Shown here one piece after another: positions 43,901-56,840 of a stretch of 64,000 nucleotides of DNA (positions within the stretch are counted from its first letter, which is position 1; every line of letters begins with the position of its first letter). A program made the translations under genes and the position numbers. The stretch is taken from the NCBI GenBank assembly GCA_003956705.1, contig QZCP01000656.1:1-64000 (forward strand), given 5' to 3'. The DNA comes from Brevipalpus yothersi. Its lineage: Eukaryota > Arthropoda > Arachnida > Trombidiformes > Tenuipalpidae. Below the pieces are notes generated by a model. The model saw only the letters and a list, made by a program, of their open reading frames with translations, did no database searches and was not told the DNA's origin.

Positions 43901-44822
43901 ATATTTGATACATTCTTCTTGTTCGATCACTTTTTTAGCAACAATTCATGCTCATTGACTCCATCAATTTTTCAATCTTAATCATATCTTGGCCTTTTTT
44001 TTCCCTCCTACGAGATTGTTTCAACTGATACATTATGATTACCGGAAGCTTGGTATGTCAATTTTCACCATTTTTTCCCCTCTCCAAAAAAATGTCTCTC
44101 CTCATAAACTCAAGATGACTGATGAGGTGCTGACTGTCTTGCGTGCTTACTGATTCAATGAAATTTTGTCTTCATATTACATTTCATATAGTTGTATAGC
44201 GTATACAATTCTGAATACGGAAAGATACATGTATATTCTCCTACACAGTTGACTGAGAATGATAATGAGGAGAGGGAGAATCTTGAATACTTCTTATCTT
44301 CTGTCGTTCGCATGTTTTGAGGCCTCTAATTCGAATGTTGAAAGATCTCAATTAGCCACTTCGAAGATTATACATATTGATATTGCATTCGTAGATAATC
44401 ACATTTCATATCGTAACAGTACAAGAGAGATGTCTTTTTGACCAGTTTACCGTTATCTTTGATAGAAACAAGCCATTACAACACATACACACACATTCCA
44501 TTGTTTGTCTCCAAATCGAACACTCTTCCCCCTCGACCTCAGATTATTCGAAATTCATGATGATGATTCTGGTTGTCATATTTTTTCTTGTATTCTCAAA
44601 TGAAGTTATGATGGCACTATGAATGTTCTCCATTAATCAACTTGAAAATTGGATTTTGGATTCAAATGAAGTCGGAAATGTAATGAAGCCCTGAATCTGA
44701 TAGTGAGTGTTGAAGATCTCAGTGATGACTTACACTTTCAATTATTTATACATGTATATATGTTCTCTCACTGATGGTTGGCCTGAATTTAAAGCCTGAT
44801 AATCAGATAGATGGATAGAGTG

Positions 44823-44825
<3 letters not shown>

Positions 44826-44895
<70 letters not shown>
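44826..44895. repeat. (AG)n microsatellite
   Basis: About 70 bp of AG, i.e. CT on the minus strand, within the predicted long intron. Confidence 0.96.
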
Positions 44896-44899
<4 letters not shown>

Positions 44900-46553
44900 T
44901 GTGATGTGACTTTTTTTCACAATCATGATGAATCTTTTCTTCACATACCCTTGAATATGGTTAATAGGTGAAATCAGTGTTCAATTGGCAAAAAATTCTG
45001 TGTTCAATTTATGCATATCACAATCAAGGTTTAATATCAAGCCGTGATGAGGCAGTATCCTTTTTTTCTCTTTTCTTATTCTTTTTCCTTTCACTTCCTT
45101 CTCCATCATCGTTTTCAATGAAGAATACAATTCGCTTTGATTCGATTCATGACTAAAACTGGCCATCAAGCTAATGAAGTTGGTAATCAATTGATCTCGA
45201 GCCACTTCATGAATTTCAATACCCATGAGAACACTGTTTACTCTCCATTCACAGCTCTCCATTCTATTGAGTATCTTTTTTTATACTCATCTTCATTATA
45301 TTTAAGTCAAATGTATGCACACACACACTTACCTAACATGCAATTTCGATTATCATCCAATTTTTCTCCATGAACTATTTCAATTCACTGACTATTCACA
45401 AGCCTTACTTCCGAAAGATCCTTGAACTAGATCATTGGACACTAATTTCAAATAGATGACTTTGGACATTTCGAAAAGTTTGAGAGCCATCAGCACTTGT
45501 ATCGAGCATTCAAAACATGAAAAAGTTTTCCTACGCTTTTTGACACATGACTAGCAGTATCAGCTTCGGATTAATTCTGATGATATCTAGTTCAAAGGTC
45601 ATATCTGAGTGGTGCGCGAAAAAATGTCATTTTTTTCTCTCCAAATTTGATATGATACAATAAGGTTAACGGGTTTTCATGTCGTGAAATACTATATTAT
45701 ATCTCAAGTTACATTGATCTGAATGAGCCATAATATGAATATGAATATTCATGTCTAATGCCGATGACCTTTCCATGGAAGGGTTTGTGACTATCTGCAG
45801 GATTAAAATTGAGCTCAAAAGATGATTTCCAATTCTCTCTTTATTTTCTATTCCTGAAAATTCTCAAGTAATGCTGGGCTATTCCAACGCTCTTGGCCCA
45901 GTTCTAATCGTAAGCTGTGAGGAGAAGATAAAGTTTAGACTTTATCCAATACTATTTCTCATGAGGATTTTTAGAAAATTTTTAGAAAATGCTAATCTCA
46001 AGTGAGAGATTATGATTGAGCAGATTTTTTCATCAGAAACCTCTCTTGAAAAGTGGTAAAAATCCTAATTCTATTCTTCTTGTTAACTATGGTACAATTT
46101 TTCTCATCCAAAACTGTGCCAGATGATATAGATTTGACAACATTGTTGAAAGAAATTAAAAGAATTTTTCTTTTTCCCTCTTTTATTCCTCTCTACACAG
46201 GATAGACTATTGGTTTGCCTTGAATGATTATCAGAAGTCAATTTCTACTATCATCGTTCTAGGAGAAAATTCTAGTCGCTTTTATTGAGAATATTGAGAA
46301 ATTATGGAAATAATCCTGAATCAATTCTGCTCTTGGTGACTATAAATACTTGCTTATCTACAAAACATTCAAATATCGTTAAAAGTTTCTCTCCTGATGC
46401 TGTTCACCGATTTTGCTTCAAAATTTTACGATATATCAACCAAATCTTCTATTTATTCTACCTGTGTTGGAAATTTTGATAAACCCTCAAAGACGTTAAT
46501 TAACTTTCAGTCAACGGTACTGGTATTCCAATCCACTCACAAACCGAGCCAAA

Positions 46554-49500
46554 ATGGCCATAGATAATGATAGCACATTGCAAATAGGTTCCTATCATCC
46601 TCACTATTTCAATCGCAATGGAGCTCTCAACAGACAACAGTATCGAAATCGCCATCATTATCGGCATCATGGCATCCCAAGTTCATCCAATAACAACGGC
46701 AACAATCCAACAATCAATCAGCACCACAATCATACTTCACCACGGTATTTATATTTTTGACATTGATTTGATAGTTTGCACTCCATTCATCCAACATTGG
46801 CTAGCCTCTCAAACAAATATTGCTCTAGGACTTTGTGGGTAGATAGCCATCTTCTCATGAGGTACCACATTGATTACGATGTGATCTTATCGAATCAAGT
46901 CATGATTTTTATCGTATATCTATGACTTATGACCGGAGGCCTTAAGAAAGAGAGAGGGGGGTAGCCCCTGAAATATGTAGCTCGAGAACAAATTATAATA
47001 AATCCAGTCTGATTTCCAGTAGTAAGAAAGATGTTCTAGCTTCTACTAGATCATTCTGACAAGAACTGTGTGGGATAGTTCAGAATCGTAATCCTGAAAA
47101 ATTTTTCTCTTGATACATATTGTAGCAATTAATATGAGCCGTATACTCTATTACAGTCTAAAAGTTTCTCCTCCATTAACCTCAACATCAAACTCACCTC
47201 CTGGGCTTGTTGAAGCAAGTAATGGTGGAATCAGATCCACAGTGTCCCATCAACATCATCAACCATCACCTCCTGTTCCACCTCCTCCACCACCCGTTGC
47301 CTCCTCCAATCATCAGCCACCCATCACCACCCATCCCAGCAATGATCCCGAGTCTGGCACTCGACTGACCAATGGTCATCATCATAGCCATCCACATCAC
47401 ATGAACCATCATCAACCTCCATCGTCATCCCATCATGTTCGAGTGCCCAATGGTCACTACAATGGACCTCGATCTGATCATCATCATAATCATCCCCATC
47501 ATAATGTCCAATCGGAACCATCACCATCGTCAGGATCCAATAGTCAACAGCAAAGTCAAATTACCTACGATTACTTGCGCCGTTTGTGTCGTGATCGAGG
47601 AATATTGTTTGAGGACATTAGCTTTTCGGCACAAGCTCGATCTCTGTTTGGTAAGAAAGAAGTTCCTACCACTTCATCATCATGCAATTTTTTGACCAAA
47701 ATATTGTCATCCATAGTGTGGATGAGACCACACGAAATATGTTCGCGACCAAAGTTTATCAATGATTCACCATCTCGATTTGATGTTGAACAAGGTGAGG
47801 CCATAATAGCGTTAAGTGCTTGTGCCAAGCCTACACGATCATCGAATAGTGGCTCAAATGGTGCTAATACCGGTAGCTCGGCAATCATTACCTCTCCATC
47901 ATCATCACATCATCATAATCATAATGATATCTCATTTAGTAAGACAACATGTTCCTCACTACTTTCGGCCATATCATGCTTAACATTGACACCAAATCTA
48001 TTGGATCGTGTTGTACCGTCCGATCAATCGTTTCTGTCTGGTCAATATTGTGGAATATTTCGTTTTCGATTTTGGCATTTTGGTGAATGGATTGAGGTGA
48101 TTATTGACGATAAATTGCCAACCTATAAGGGACGGTTGCTATTCCTTCGCTCAGTAGATCCCACAGAATTTTGGGCTGCACTATTGGAAAAAGCATACGC
48201 TAAATTGTATGGAAATTATGAATACTATTTGACCCACTGTTTCACTGCTCAAACATTGCAAGATTTGACCGGAGGAATAGCGCAAAGTTTCACAATTCCT
48301 CATCATGATAGCCATATAATCTATCAAATGATATCCTCTGCTGTTCCACGATCAACTCTATTGTCAGCGTGTATCAGCGGAGTTCCACAATCGGAAAGTA
48401 TATCCCCATCATCTGTACTGTCTCATTCAGCGTATGCATTCAGTTCATCTTCATCATCAGCCCTGTCCACTGCCATGATTAAGCTTCAACCTTGCCGGCT
48501 GAGAAATGGCCTCATAACTCGTCAATCATATTCAATCACCGGACTTGCCAGGGTTCGCACTTCGGCACGAGCTTTGGGACTCCATCAACCACCCATGTTC
48601 ACGGCAAGCTTCCATCCAAATCATCTTAGCTCAGCGATGGCCGCAGCGGCAGCCGCTCACAGTGTCAATGGTGGCCATGGTGCAGCGGCAGCAGTTGCTG
48701 GTACCAATAGTGGAACCATTGAGGTGGTCCTCATTAGGCTACGAAATGCTTGGGGTAAAGGTGAATGGAATGGGCCGTGGTCAGAGAGATCATGGGAATG
48801 GGATACATTAACGGAACAGGATAAACTTGAGCTGGCAGCTCGATGCCGGGAAGATGGTGAATTTTGGATGTCTTTTGATGATTTTCTTCGATACTTTACC
48901 CACCTAGATTTGGTGCACATTGGACCGGATGATTGGATGAATGAAACCTCATTACATCATAAGAGACCATGGCGTGCTGTACTGGCACGACGACGTTGGC
49001 GATATGGATTCAATTCAGGTGGCTCACCAGATCATCGGGAAACTTTTGCCACCAATCCACAGTTTCACATTCACATTGCACGGAATGGTCTGAACAAGTG
49101 TCATGTGGTAGTATCGGTAACACAATACTATACCACAAATCCGATTGCGATCACTAATCCACCCCTGTTGGCTAATATGATGGACAATCACCAGTCGAAC
49201 GGTGGTAGCCGAAGTAGTGGTAGTGGTGGTGGTGGTGGTGGTCTAGGAGGCCTCAGTGGACCTGGTGGCTGTGTGGGAGGTAATGGAAACAGTAGTCGAG
49301 ATGATAGACAATCAGCAGCTCATCAGCACCACTTACATCATATTGGTTTTTGTGTTTATGAAGTTCCTCCTGGAATGAAACGTTTGACTCGTGCTTTTGT
49401 CACCGCTCATAGGCCATTGGATGTGACCGCATTTACAGCTACCCGAGAAACTGTAACTTTTTTCACACTTCCGCCGGGAGATTTTATCATAGTTCCAAGT

Positions 49501-50119
49501 ACAGATAAACCTCATTGTGAGACCAAATTTTTGCTTCGAATATTGACTGATGAACCAAGTACAATATGGGAAGTTAATGATGACAACAGTTTGTGTGCAG
49601 ATATTTCAATTCCACGATTAATCGAAAATACGAGTCAGGTAAGTGAGATAAGGAAACAAATTTTTTCCCGCTCAAATTGAGATTGAAATCTTTTTCCCTC
49701 TTTGATTACGTTCGTTTGAGTATGGTACGCGGTGATCATGAAAATTCTGGACACGAAATCAGATGAATGATTCGATCAGATATAGTTCACCGTAATTCGG
49801 ATGAAAAGAAGGGATGTTCTTGCTATTTATTTCTTCCTTATCTTCCTCCTTTCAGTTTAGTAATAAACTTCAATATAATTGCTGATGGTTGAAGATAATA
49901 GGAGTGATTTCAATTTTCTCGATCAGCAAGATTATTTATACTCATATCCAGGCAACTTTCTATCTCTTCCGAAGCCAGTTCATTGATTGATGAGATGTTT
50001 ATATGATTTTTGTTCTTCATTTTGTTCATCAATCATATTTTAAATTCATTCAGACTTACATGATTTCATCTCCAAATTTTTTTTTCACTCCAGGCCGTTC
50101 ATAATTAGTCTAACTTCAT

Positions 50120-50182
<63 letters not shown>

Positions 50183-52562
50183 ACTTTTCGTTTCATTCTT
50201 AAAAATGATCTGTTGAATGATAGTAAATTGTGAGGTGGAGAGAAATATTTTGTATCAGTCTTTCCCTTTCTGAAACTAGCTTGAACCAAAATTTCCCAAT
50301 CTTCTTCTCTCTCATCAGAAACAAATTATTATGCAAATCTCTTGTTCAACTTACTCACCTTGAGAGTGGTGACCGTTATGTATATATATATTTGAATGCA
50401 TTTCCTTCAACTTGAGAACTGATAACAAGAGTAACAGATTAAGAATATCAGTGTGACATTTCACAATTCACTTGATCACATTCTCTCTCCTTCGATTGTG
50501 ACTGTTTTTCATATTGGACAGTATTTACATGAATTGTTTTATCTCTAATCACAACCATTTAAATGTTTGAACCTCATCGCGTGCAGGTCATTTAAGATTG
50601 TCTTTTAAGAAATGATATAACTGCATGCTTCGTTCACTAACCACAATGTTGAACAAAAGATCTGTCAGTTATAACAGTGATCTTATTCCTGTCACGTTCA
50701 CGGTTAAATTGAAAGGACAATTCAATTATCATCATTAATTAGCCATTCTTCAAGATATGTTCACTTCACAAGCAATAGGCAGATTCATCTCAAGCTTTTG
50801 AAGAATAGTGAGCAAAATATCAAAGTTTTCTTCATGATGTTTTATGTAAACATAGAATATATTGACCATCTTTTCAACTAACAGAAGACACCTAGTACAG
50901 TTATAATTTAACAATAATTTGTCTGAATAAACTGAACTATAAAATAGCTAAATTCCCAAAACCATTGAAGAATTTAATATGTTGAGGTATTTCATTGCTG
51001 AGCGATCACGGAGAGACAAACAATAATGATATATCAGATTTTCTGTCTATCTCTCAATGATTTTGATAGATATCATCTAATATATGATTTTCTTTTAGAT
51101 AATTTGAGATTGAATGGAGGGTTACATAATCTTTAAGAAAATAGCCTCCGTTCATCAGCATTGAATGTAAGATACGTAATCACAGCATAAATCACGTTGA
51201 TCCTTTTCCGGAAGTCTTAAAATTTTTCTCTCAATGTTTCATAAACCTATTTACAGAAGCTGAATTTTTCTCTCATAATTTGAATATTATTCAAGATGAC
51301 TGCAACCAAAAGTGGTAAAGAATCGTTATTGTTAAGATTATTGATACAATTCAGGAAGCCGGTTAGGTGAAAAGAACTATCAAGAAAAATGGATGTTTTT
51401 TCATATTGATCCTCTATTATTTCAGCAAACAAACTGTTTGGTTCAATTCAATTCAATTCAATCTATCTTAAATCGCGTTCATTCATCAATTTATTAAACA
51501 CTAAGCACAATGAAATGTTCCTACAAAAACTTGTTCCCGAAAAATGTTTATAGTCGATGACTGATTGTTTCCAAAAAATATGTATACGAAAATGATCAAT
51601 ACAGTGTAGCAGCTTTCAAGATCATAAGTCAGTCTAAAGATTTGTTGATCATCATAGCATACAATATTAAATATGAATTAGAGGACCAATAACGATTTGT
51701 TCGATCTGTTGCTTGTATAACGGTTTTTCATTCGTCTCTGAGTTTCTCATTTCCGGTCCTCCCTCTTCACCCTTGAGAATGGAGTTTCGTTGAGTTTGTT
51801 TAGCCACAAAAGCGAAAATGTATTGCTCAAACTCATCTAGAAAGTTATTACGAACAAGAGTATAGGTGATTAGGAAGAATCAATTAAAAAGACCAACTTG
51901 ACAAAATAGCTCAGCAAGAGATCAGCTTCTTGACTTGTGACTACTTTGTGATACTCTCAATGGTGTTGCCTCACAGTAGATAGCTTTTTAAGTGATCATT
52001 TCGATAATTTTTCGATGAGACCCTGAAGAGCTATCGTGCTGAGAGATGCTGAAAATATTCAATTGTTTGTCCTAATCGCAAATCATGGCATCTGATGGAA
52101 GATGGAAAGAGATTCATTCAGTATGGATCCTTATCCTCATCCTATTGAAAGAGAAGATGTGTGTGTGTACATTGAGCTTTATACCAATTCAACTTCTATC
52201 CGGTATATCTTCAATGTCGAAGTAATATGTTAGCTTTGGTCCCCGGAAAAAGGGATAAAATCGTCTCTCTCTCTCTTCTTCTTCTTCTTCTCTTTCCCTA
52301 TTGATTGAGTTAGTTTTGAATTGGAATGTTGGCACAGTGTTCAATTTGGGCTGGTTCAGTGAATAAACGAAACGATAGAGGTATTCATATGATGAGAAAA
52401 AGGAGACACAATAAACGATGAGTGAATCTTTTTTTTGTCCTTCACACCATCCAGATCGATTCGATTCATTGTGTGATGTGTATTGGAAAATTTTTCTGAC
52501 CAAGGAAACGTGCTTATTATCAGGTGATAGAACGAAAAGTGTCCAATCTTTGCTCTTCCTTA

Positions 52563-52609
<47 letters not shown>

Positions 52610-53056
52610 AATTGTTCCTCTTCTATTCTCTCTTCTGTCGATCTGTTTGCACCATCGGTCACTCTTTATTCTTCTAAGCATTATGGGAAGAAAAGTTATT
52701 CTTTCATTCCCTCTCTCTACACTCATTCATGGAATAGAGAGATGGTCAAGCAGACAGATATATATTTGCTCTACTCGGAATCAGGAAACGAAACGGAAAG
52801 GGCAACAACAGGAACAGGAAAACCTGGATCATCAATGTTTTCGAGTAAATAAGAGCATTTGAGAAGCAGAAAAATTACATTTAAATCCAGAGTCTACTAG
52901 GCTCACTCGGCTTCTGATCAAAATTCTATCTACACACATTAACCGTAGTGGTCATGATTATCTTCTTCACCTCATCATCGTTATTTCCATAATCATCATC
53001 ATTCCTTAGAATTCATTCATTCATCATGGTGGGAGGAAAGAGAAGAGCAAGAGGGT

Positions 53057-53127
<71 letters not shown>

Positions 53128-56100
53128 TGGTCATTTCCTCATTTCAAACTCTTTACGCAAACTTCATTTCATATGTAGCTTCATTTTCTATCTTTTTTCA
53201 TGCTTACATGGCTTCAAATTTTATCTGAATTAGATTTTCAGTATCATTAGTTGCATGATCATGACTTCCTCTCTCTTTCTCTTCATCCAACGACTTAAAT
53301 TTCGTTATGAGAAAAATTGAAGTTTTAAAACAACGTCCCGAGAGCAATCGATCTTCAAAGGCTCATCAGTCAACAGTAAAACGATTGAATGAAGCATCCT
53401 GTCCACTCTATTCGATCAAACTGATGACTGATCTTTGGACAGATATGCACAAATTTGAGTGATTAGAATGAGATTTTCATCGAGCATCTTCCCAAATTGT
53501 TTAATTACTAGAAAAAAATTTAAATGACCAAGATGAAACCAAAGTTAGTCTAGTTGAAATTATCAACACCAACAGAATGATAAAGTAAATTCTCTCTTCC
53601 TTTGATGAGTTCCTAAATTCGCTGAGCTGTGAGGGAAAATGTTTCACTCAATATCTGAGAATTCTGAAAATTTCACTGATCTCATCACTTGATTCATGCT
53701 CAATGTAATGAGATGGGAAAAAAGTTAAATACTTTCACTGTCTTCATGGTGTGAAAGTAATTCTTTTCACATGATCTTCAAGTGAAGTGGTCATGATCAT
53801 TCTCTTTTCTTTTGAGCCTATTCTGGTGGATGCCAATGACAGGAAGGCAACACTGATGTGTTAATTCGTTTCACTCGAAAAACAATAGATACTAATATTT
53901 AAAGTGAATGAATGGAGAAACAGCATTACAAAATTTATCGAACAGTCATGAAGTGGTAAGATTGTGTGTGGCCATGAGCAGGAAAAGTTCTGAACATTCA
54001 TGAAATACTTTGCAGCTTGCTGGTGATGTTATTTGATTTCTCGTAACTTTTGTCCCACTCCCACAGATATTAGGAGGCTTCTTCATGTGAATAATGTCCT
54101 ATTTTCAAGATTACCTCTACTCTAAGCTTTTTTTTCTAAACTTTATTTCTCAGAATGGTCAAAGTCTATACGCGAGACTTGTATCCAAATTGCCTCCGGA
54201 AATCGATGCACTTATACTATTCAAAGTTTTGAAAGCCTATTATAAGCGTAAGTGAAGATCTGTAAAATGAAATTCATTTTCTTGGGAAAATGTTTTCTGA
54301 CTATGTGTTGAAATTTTTCTTTCTCCACAGCCTTGAATATTTTATATGAAAAGCCATCTATGGATTTATGTAGATGTTTAATCATGTTAAAAGACAATAC
54401 GATTACTGGAAAACTTGTAGTCAGAGAGTCTCTTGCACCATTACTGAATATGTTGCATTTTTGGAGAACTATATTCATCAAATATCAAAGTGATAACAAA
54501 GTCAACAAGGTAATCATGGAAAATTTAATTGTCCAATCGATAACAATGGATCTCCTCTCTATCGACAGGTATCGTCCTACAATTTTCGCTTGGTCCTATG
54601 GGAAGCTGGTATTTCTGTTAGCAATAAAGTATTGGAATGTTTGATTATTAGATATGCCAATAATTCAGCTCGTCTTACACTGGAATCATACTTATTATCA
54701 CTAGTCAAACTGTATCTTGCTCATGGTAAGTATTCTAGAAAAGAGGAAAAAAGGAAGAACTTCTTTTTTTTCGTTGGCCAACAAGTTTTTTCCCAATTTC
54801 GTCCTAAATTGAGTAGAGAAAATTGACTTGATACCAAGTGGAAGGGTTGTTCTACAGGGCAATCACTAGGTGATAAAAACCTGAGCTTACATAGAAGTTG
54901 GAAGAGAGAAAAGGTAAAGTGAGTAATGAATGGATGTGTCGCGTCAATGATTTCAAAGGCTCATAGAGAGAGAGAGAGAGAGAGAGATACAAACGATCGG
55001 CTGGCATTGGTTTTGGAACTATTTCTTGCGAGAGAGAATTTGAGAAAGAGATCAGGTCCAATGAAATTGAAGGTCTGATTGTGTTTTACTGATTTTTGAC
55101 AAGGATCACTGACATTATGCACCACAACCTCGCACCGGCAAAGTAAAAGAGAGTGACTAAGGCACTACTTTCCACTCGGTTGAGTGTCTTGATCACAAAT
55201 TCCTTTCTCTCTCTTTGGCAAAGTTTCGTAGAGAAGTTTTTCATTCTGTTTCATTCTTGATGATCATTTTAAATTTCGACATCTTTTCACATCATTCCTT
55301 GCGTTCACCCTCAAACTGTGTAAGCAGCAGTTGTAAGGACAATAACAGAATAGGTGATAAAAGAGTGTTGATCGATTTGAGTGTCTTAAGGACATTATCT
55401 TTCTAATCATTGCCTTCTTCAGCCTGTAGAGCGATGAAAAAACAAATGGATGTTTTCCGTGAGCATTTAAGTTTCAACGATTATGTAATTCAATAACTAG
55501 TAGGAGGGTATCTTTCAACTTTTTTACTACTATTACTGCTTCTCATCAAACAAAATTCTACTGATATTGACTTGAAATGAGAAGAATAATCGAATTTTTT
55601 CGAGTCTTACCGTTAGACAAGTTATTTCTGCTGAAAAGATCATCCATAACGACAATTAACTTATGTAATTTACCTTTTTTGCTGCCACAATCTGTCTGGC
55701 TTATTCTTAAACATTATAGCTCTCAATTCCTAAAGATTCAAAAATACTTCTCAGGTTCAAATTCTCAGACAACTGATCCCTCTTCATGGTTACCTGATTG
55801 AATTTAATCTGATAATCTGATGATTTATAATAGCGTGAAGAAAAACTCTAACTTGTAAGGTCATATTGTTGTAATACGCTGAAAAAAGAAATTGAAACCT
55901 CAAATATCAGACTCAATGACACTCAAATCGGAAGAAATCTGTGAACACCATTGACAATAATATAGTTGTCTTGTTCTTTTTATGAGTTATGTTTGCCATG
56001 TTTCAGTAAATGCAATTGTAATATTGTCTTCTTATTAATGATTCAATTACAATCAGAGATTCAAAAACCTGATGAGTTCTCTAAATCATGTCAATTATCG

Positions 56101-56338
56101 CACATTATATTCTCCACCTTCTCATTGATGAATTGATGAATTAAATCACTTTCCTCTATTTTCCATAGATCGCTATCGAACTATTGAAAAGAAGGGTAAA
56201 AATCAAAATTTAACCTTAGAAGAGGTAAGTTGACAGTTCACTACTTGTTACACTCAAAAGAGATGATCAAGCCTTCCTTTATACCCATTTTTCACCTCAT
56301 TCTCTTCACAGATGATACTTCTAACAACTTATTCGTAA
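46554..56338 (+). CDS. Calpain-like protein with PEF domain, predicted inactive (7 coding exons)
   Basis: Coding exons 46554-46744 (exon opens at 46511), 47157-49638, 54154-54247, 54331-54509, 54569-54725, 56169-56224 and 56312-56338 agree in phase, giving 1061 aa. The N-terminus is Asn/His/Pro-rich and disordered. The calpain core follows: WMRPHEICSRPKFI, QYCGIFRFRFWHFGEWIEVIIDDKLPTY, DPTEFWAALLEKAYAKLYGNYE, and LRNAWGKGEWNGPWS. The GDCW box after RFDVEQGE is replaced by about 45 low-complexity residues, with TTCSSLLSAISCLT (Cys329) aligning only loosely. The catalytic His is Gln520 (RQSYS for GHAYS). Asn594 remains. A beta-sandwich domain with a Gly/Ser insert and a C-terminal penta-EF-hand follow (LVLWEAGISVSNKVLECLIIRYA). 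It resembles inactive calpains such as fly CalpC or mammalian CAPN6 in lacking the catalytic set, so a scaffold or regulatory role is likely (inference). Poly(A) signal at 56503-56508. Confidence 0.88.
50122..50179. repeat. (CT)n microsatellite in calpain intron
   Basis: About 58 bp of CT. Confidence 0.95.
52567..52605. repeat. (CT)n microsatellite in calpain intron
   Basis: About 39 bp of CT. Long open frames on both strands here are produced by the repeat. Confidence 0.95.
53058..53124. repeat. (AG)n microsatellite in calpain intron
   Basis: About 67 bp of AG, opposite in polarity to the CT tract 450 bp upstream. The two could pair in RNA or extruded DNA. Confidence 0.95.
54726..56168 (+). 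other. Calpain intron (1.4 kb)
   Basis: Donor CATG|gtaagt and acceptor tttccatag. It contains a short AG run at 54965-54987. No exon seen inside. Confidence 0.6.
54965..54987. repeat. Short (AG)n run
   Basis: About eleven AG units in a calpain intron. Confidence 0.88.
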
Positions 56339-56840
56339 TGAATGGAGCCTCTCACCTTGATTTATCAAGTCTCTTCATCTTGAATTCACCGATTCTTATC
56401 ATTATCATCAGTATCATCATCAAAGAGTGAAAAAATTTCTATGAAATGTAAATTCTATACTATTTAACCTATCCACCTAATGCAGATTCTTATGTAAAAA
56501 CAAATAAATATTATCAGCAAAATTCCCTTCAGCGATCGAATGACACTTGTCTTCAAAGAGTAGTTCAAGATTTTTTATAGTTCGAGAGACTCAAAACTCG
56601 AAACTTAGAACTTAGAACTTAGAACTTGGAACGTTCAAGTTCAACTTCGTTAGCACTTGAGCAATTGACCGATTGAGCGCGCCACCAGTTTGAATTGTTT
56701 GAAAATTTTGGCGGTTGAATTTTTGTTGACAGTGATAATAATAAGTTGATGCAATACACTTTGTTGCTGATTTATGTGGTGATAAATTAAATGAATGTGT
56801 TTTTGTTTGATAATTAATTGATCAACTGGTTTCATATACA
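56339..56840. other. Calpain 3' UTR and promoter of the next gene
   Basis: The calpain AATAAA is at 56503-56508. A short tandem heptamer array (about four GAACTTA units) lies at roughly 56600-56630. The rest should carry the promoter of the 56.8-kb gene. Confidence 0.5.

Larger units (their letters stand above)
38570..46510. other. 8-kb non-coding stretch: predicted calpain 5' exon and long intron
   Basis: No coding exon can be supported. DNA at about 38700-39070 is more complex than its flanks and ends in TTTCATTTAG|gtgagt, a strong donor. It is a plausible non-coding first exon of the calpain gene, with a 7.4-kb intron to the acceptor at 46509-46510 (inference). The rest is AT-rich with microsatellites at 40858-40937 and 44826-44895 and a TATAAAA-like site near 42892. 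Frames at 42974-43177 and 43386-43748 lack other support. Confidence 0.4.
49639..54153 (+). other. Calpain intron (4.5 kb)
   Basis: Donor CAG|gtaagt and acceptor atttctcag. It contains microsatellites at 50122-50179, 52567-52605 and 53058-53124 and otherwise AT-rich DNA. No nested gene could be supported. Confidence 0.65.

Noticed and set aside
47324..47695. Asp/His-rich frames overlapping the calpain first large exon
   Set aside because: Produced by CATCAT/ATGATG-type triplets in the His-rich region of the calpain. The calpain frame alone joins in phase with neighbouring exons.
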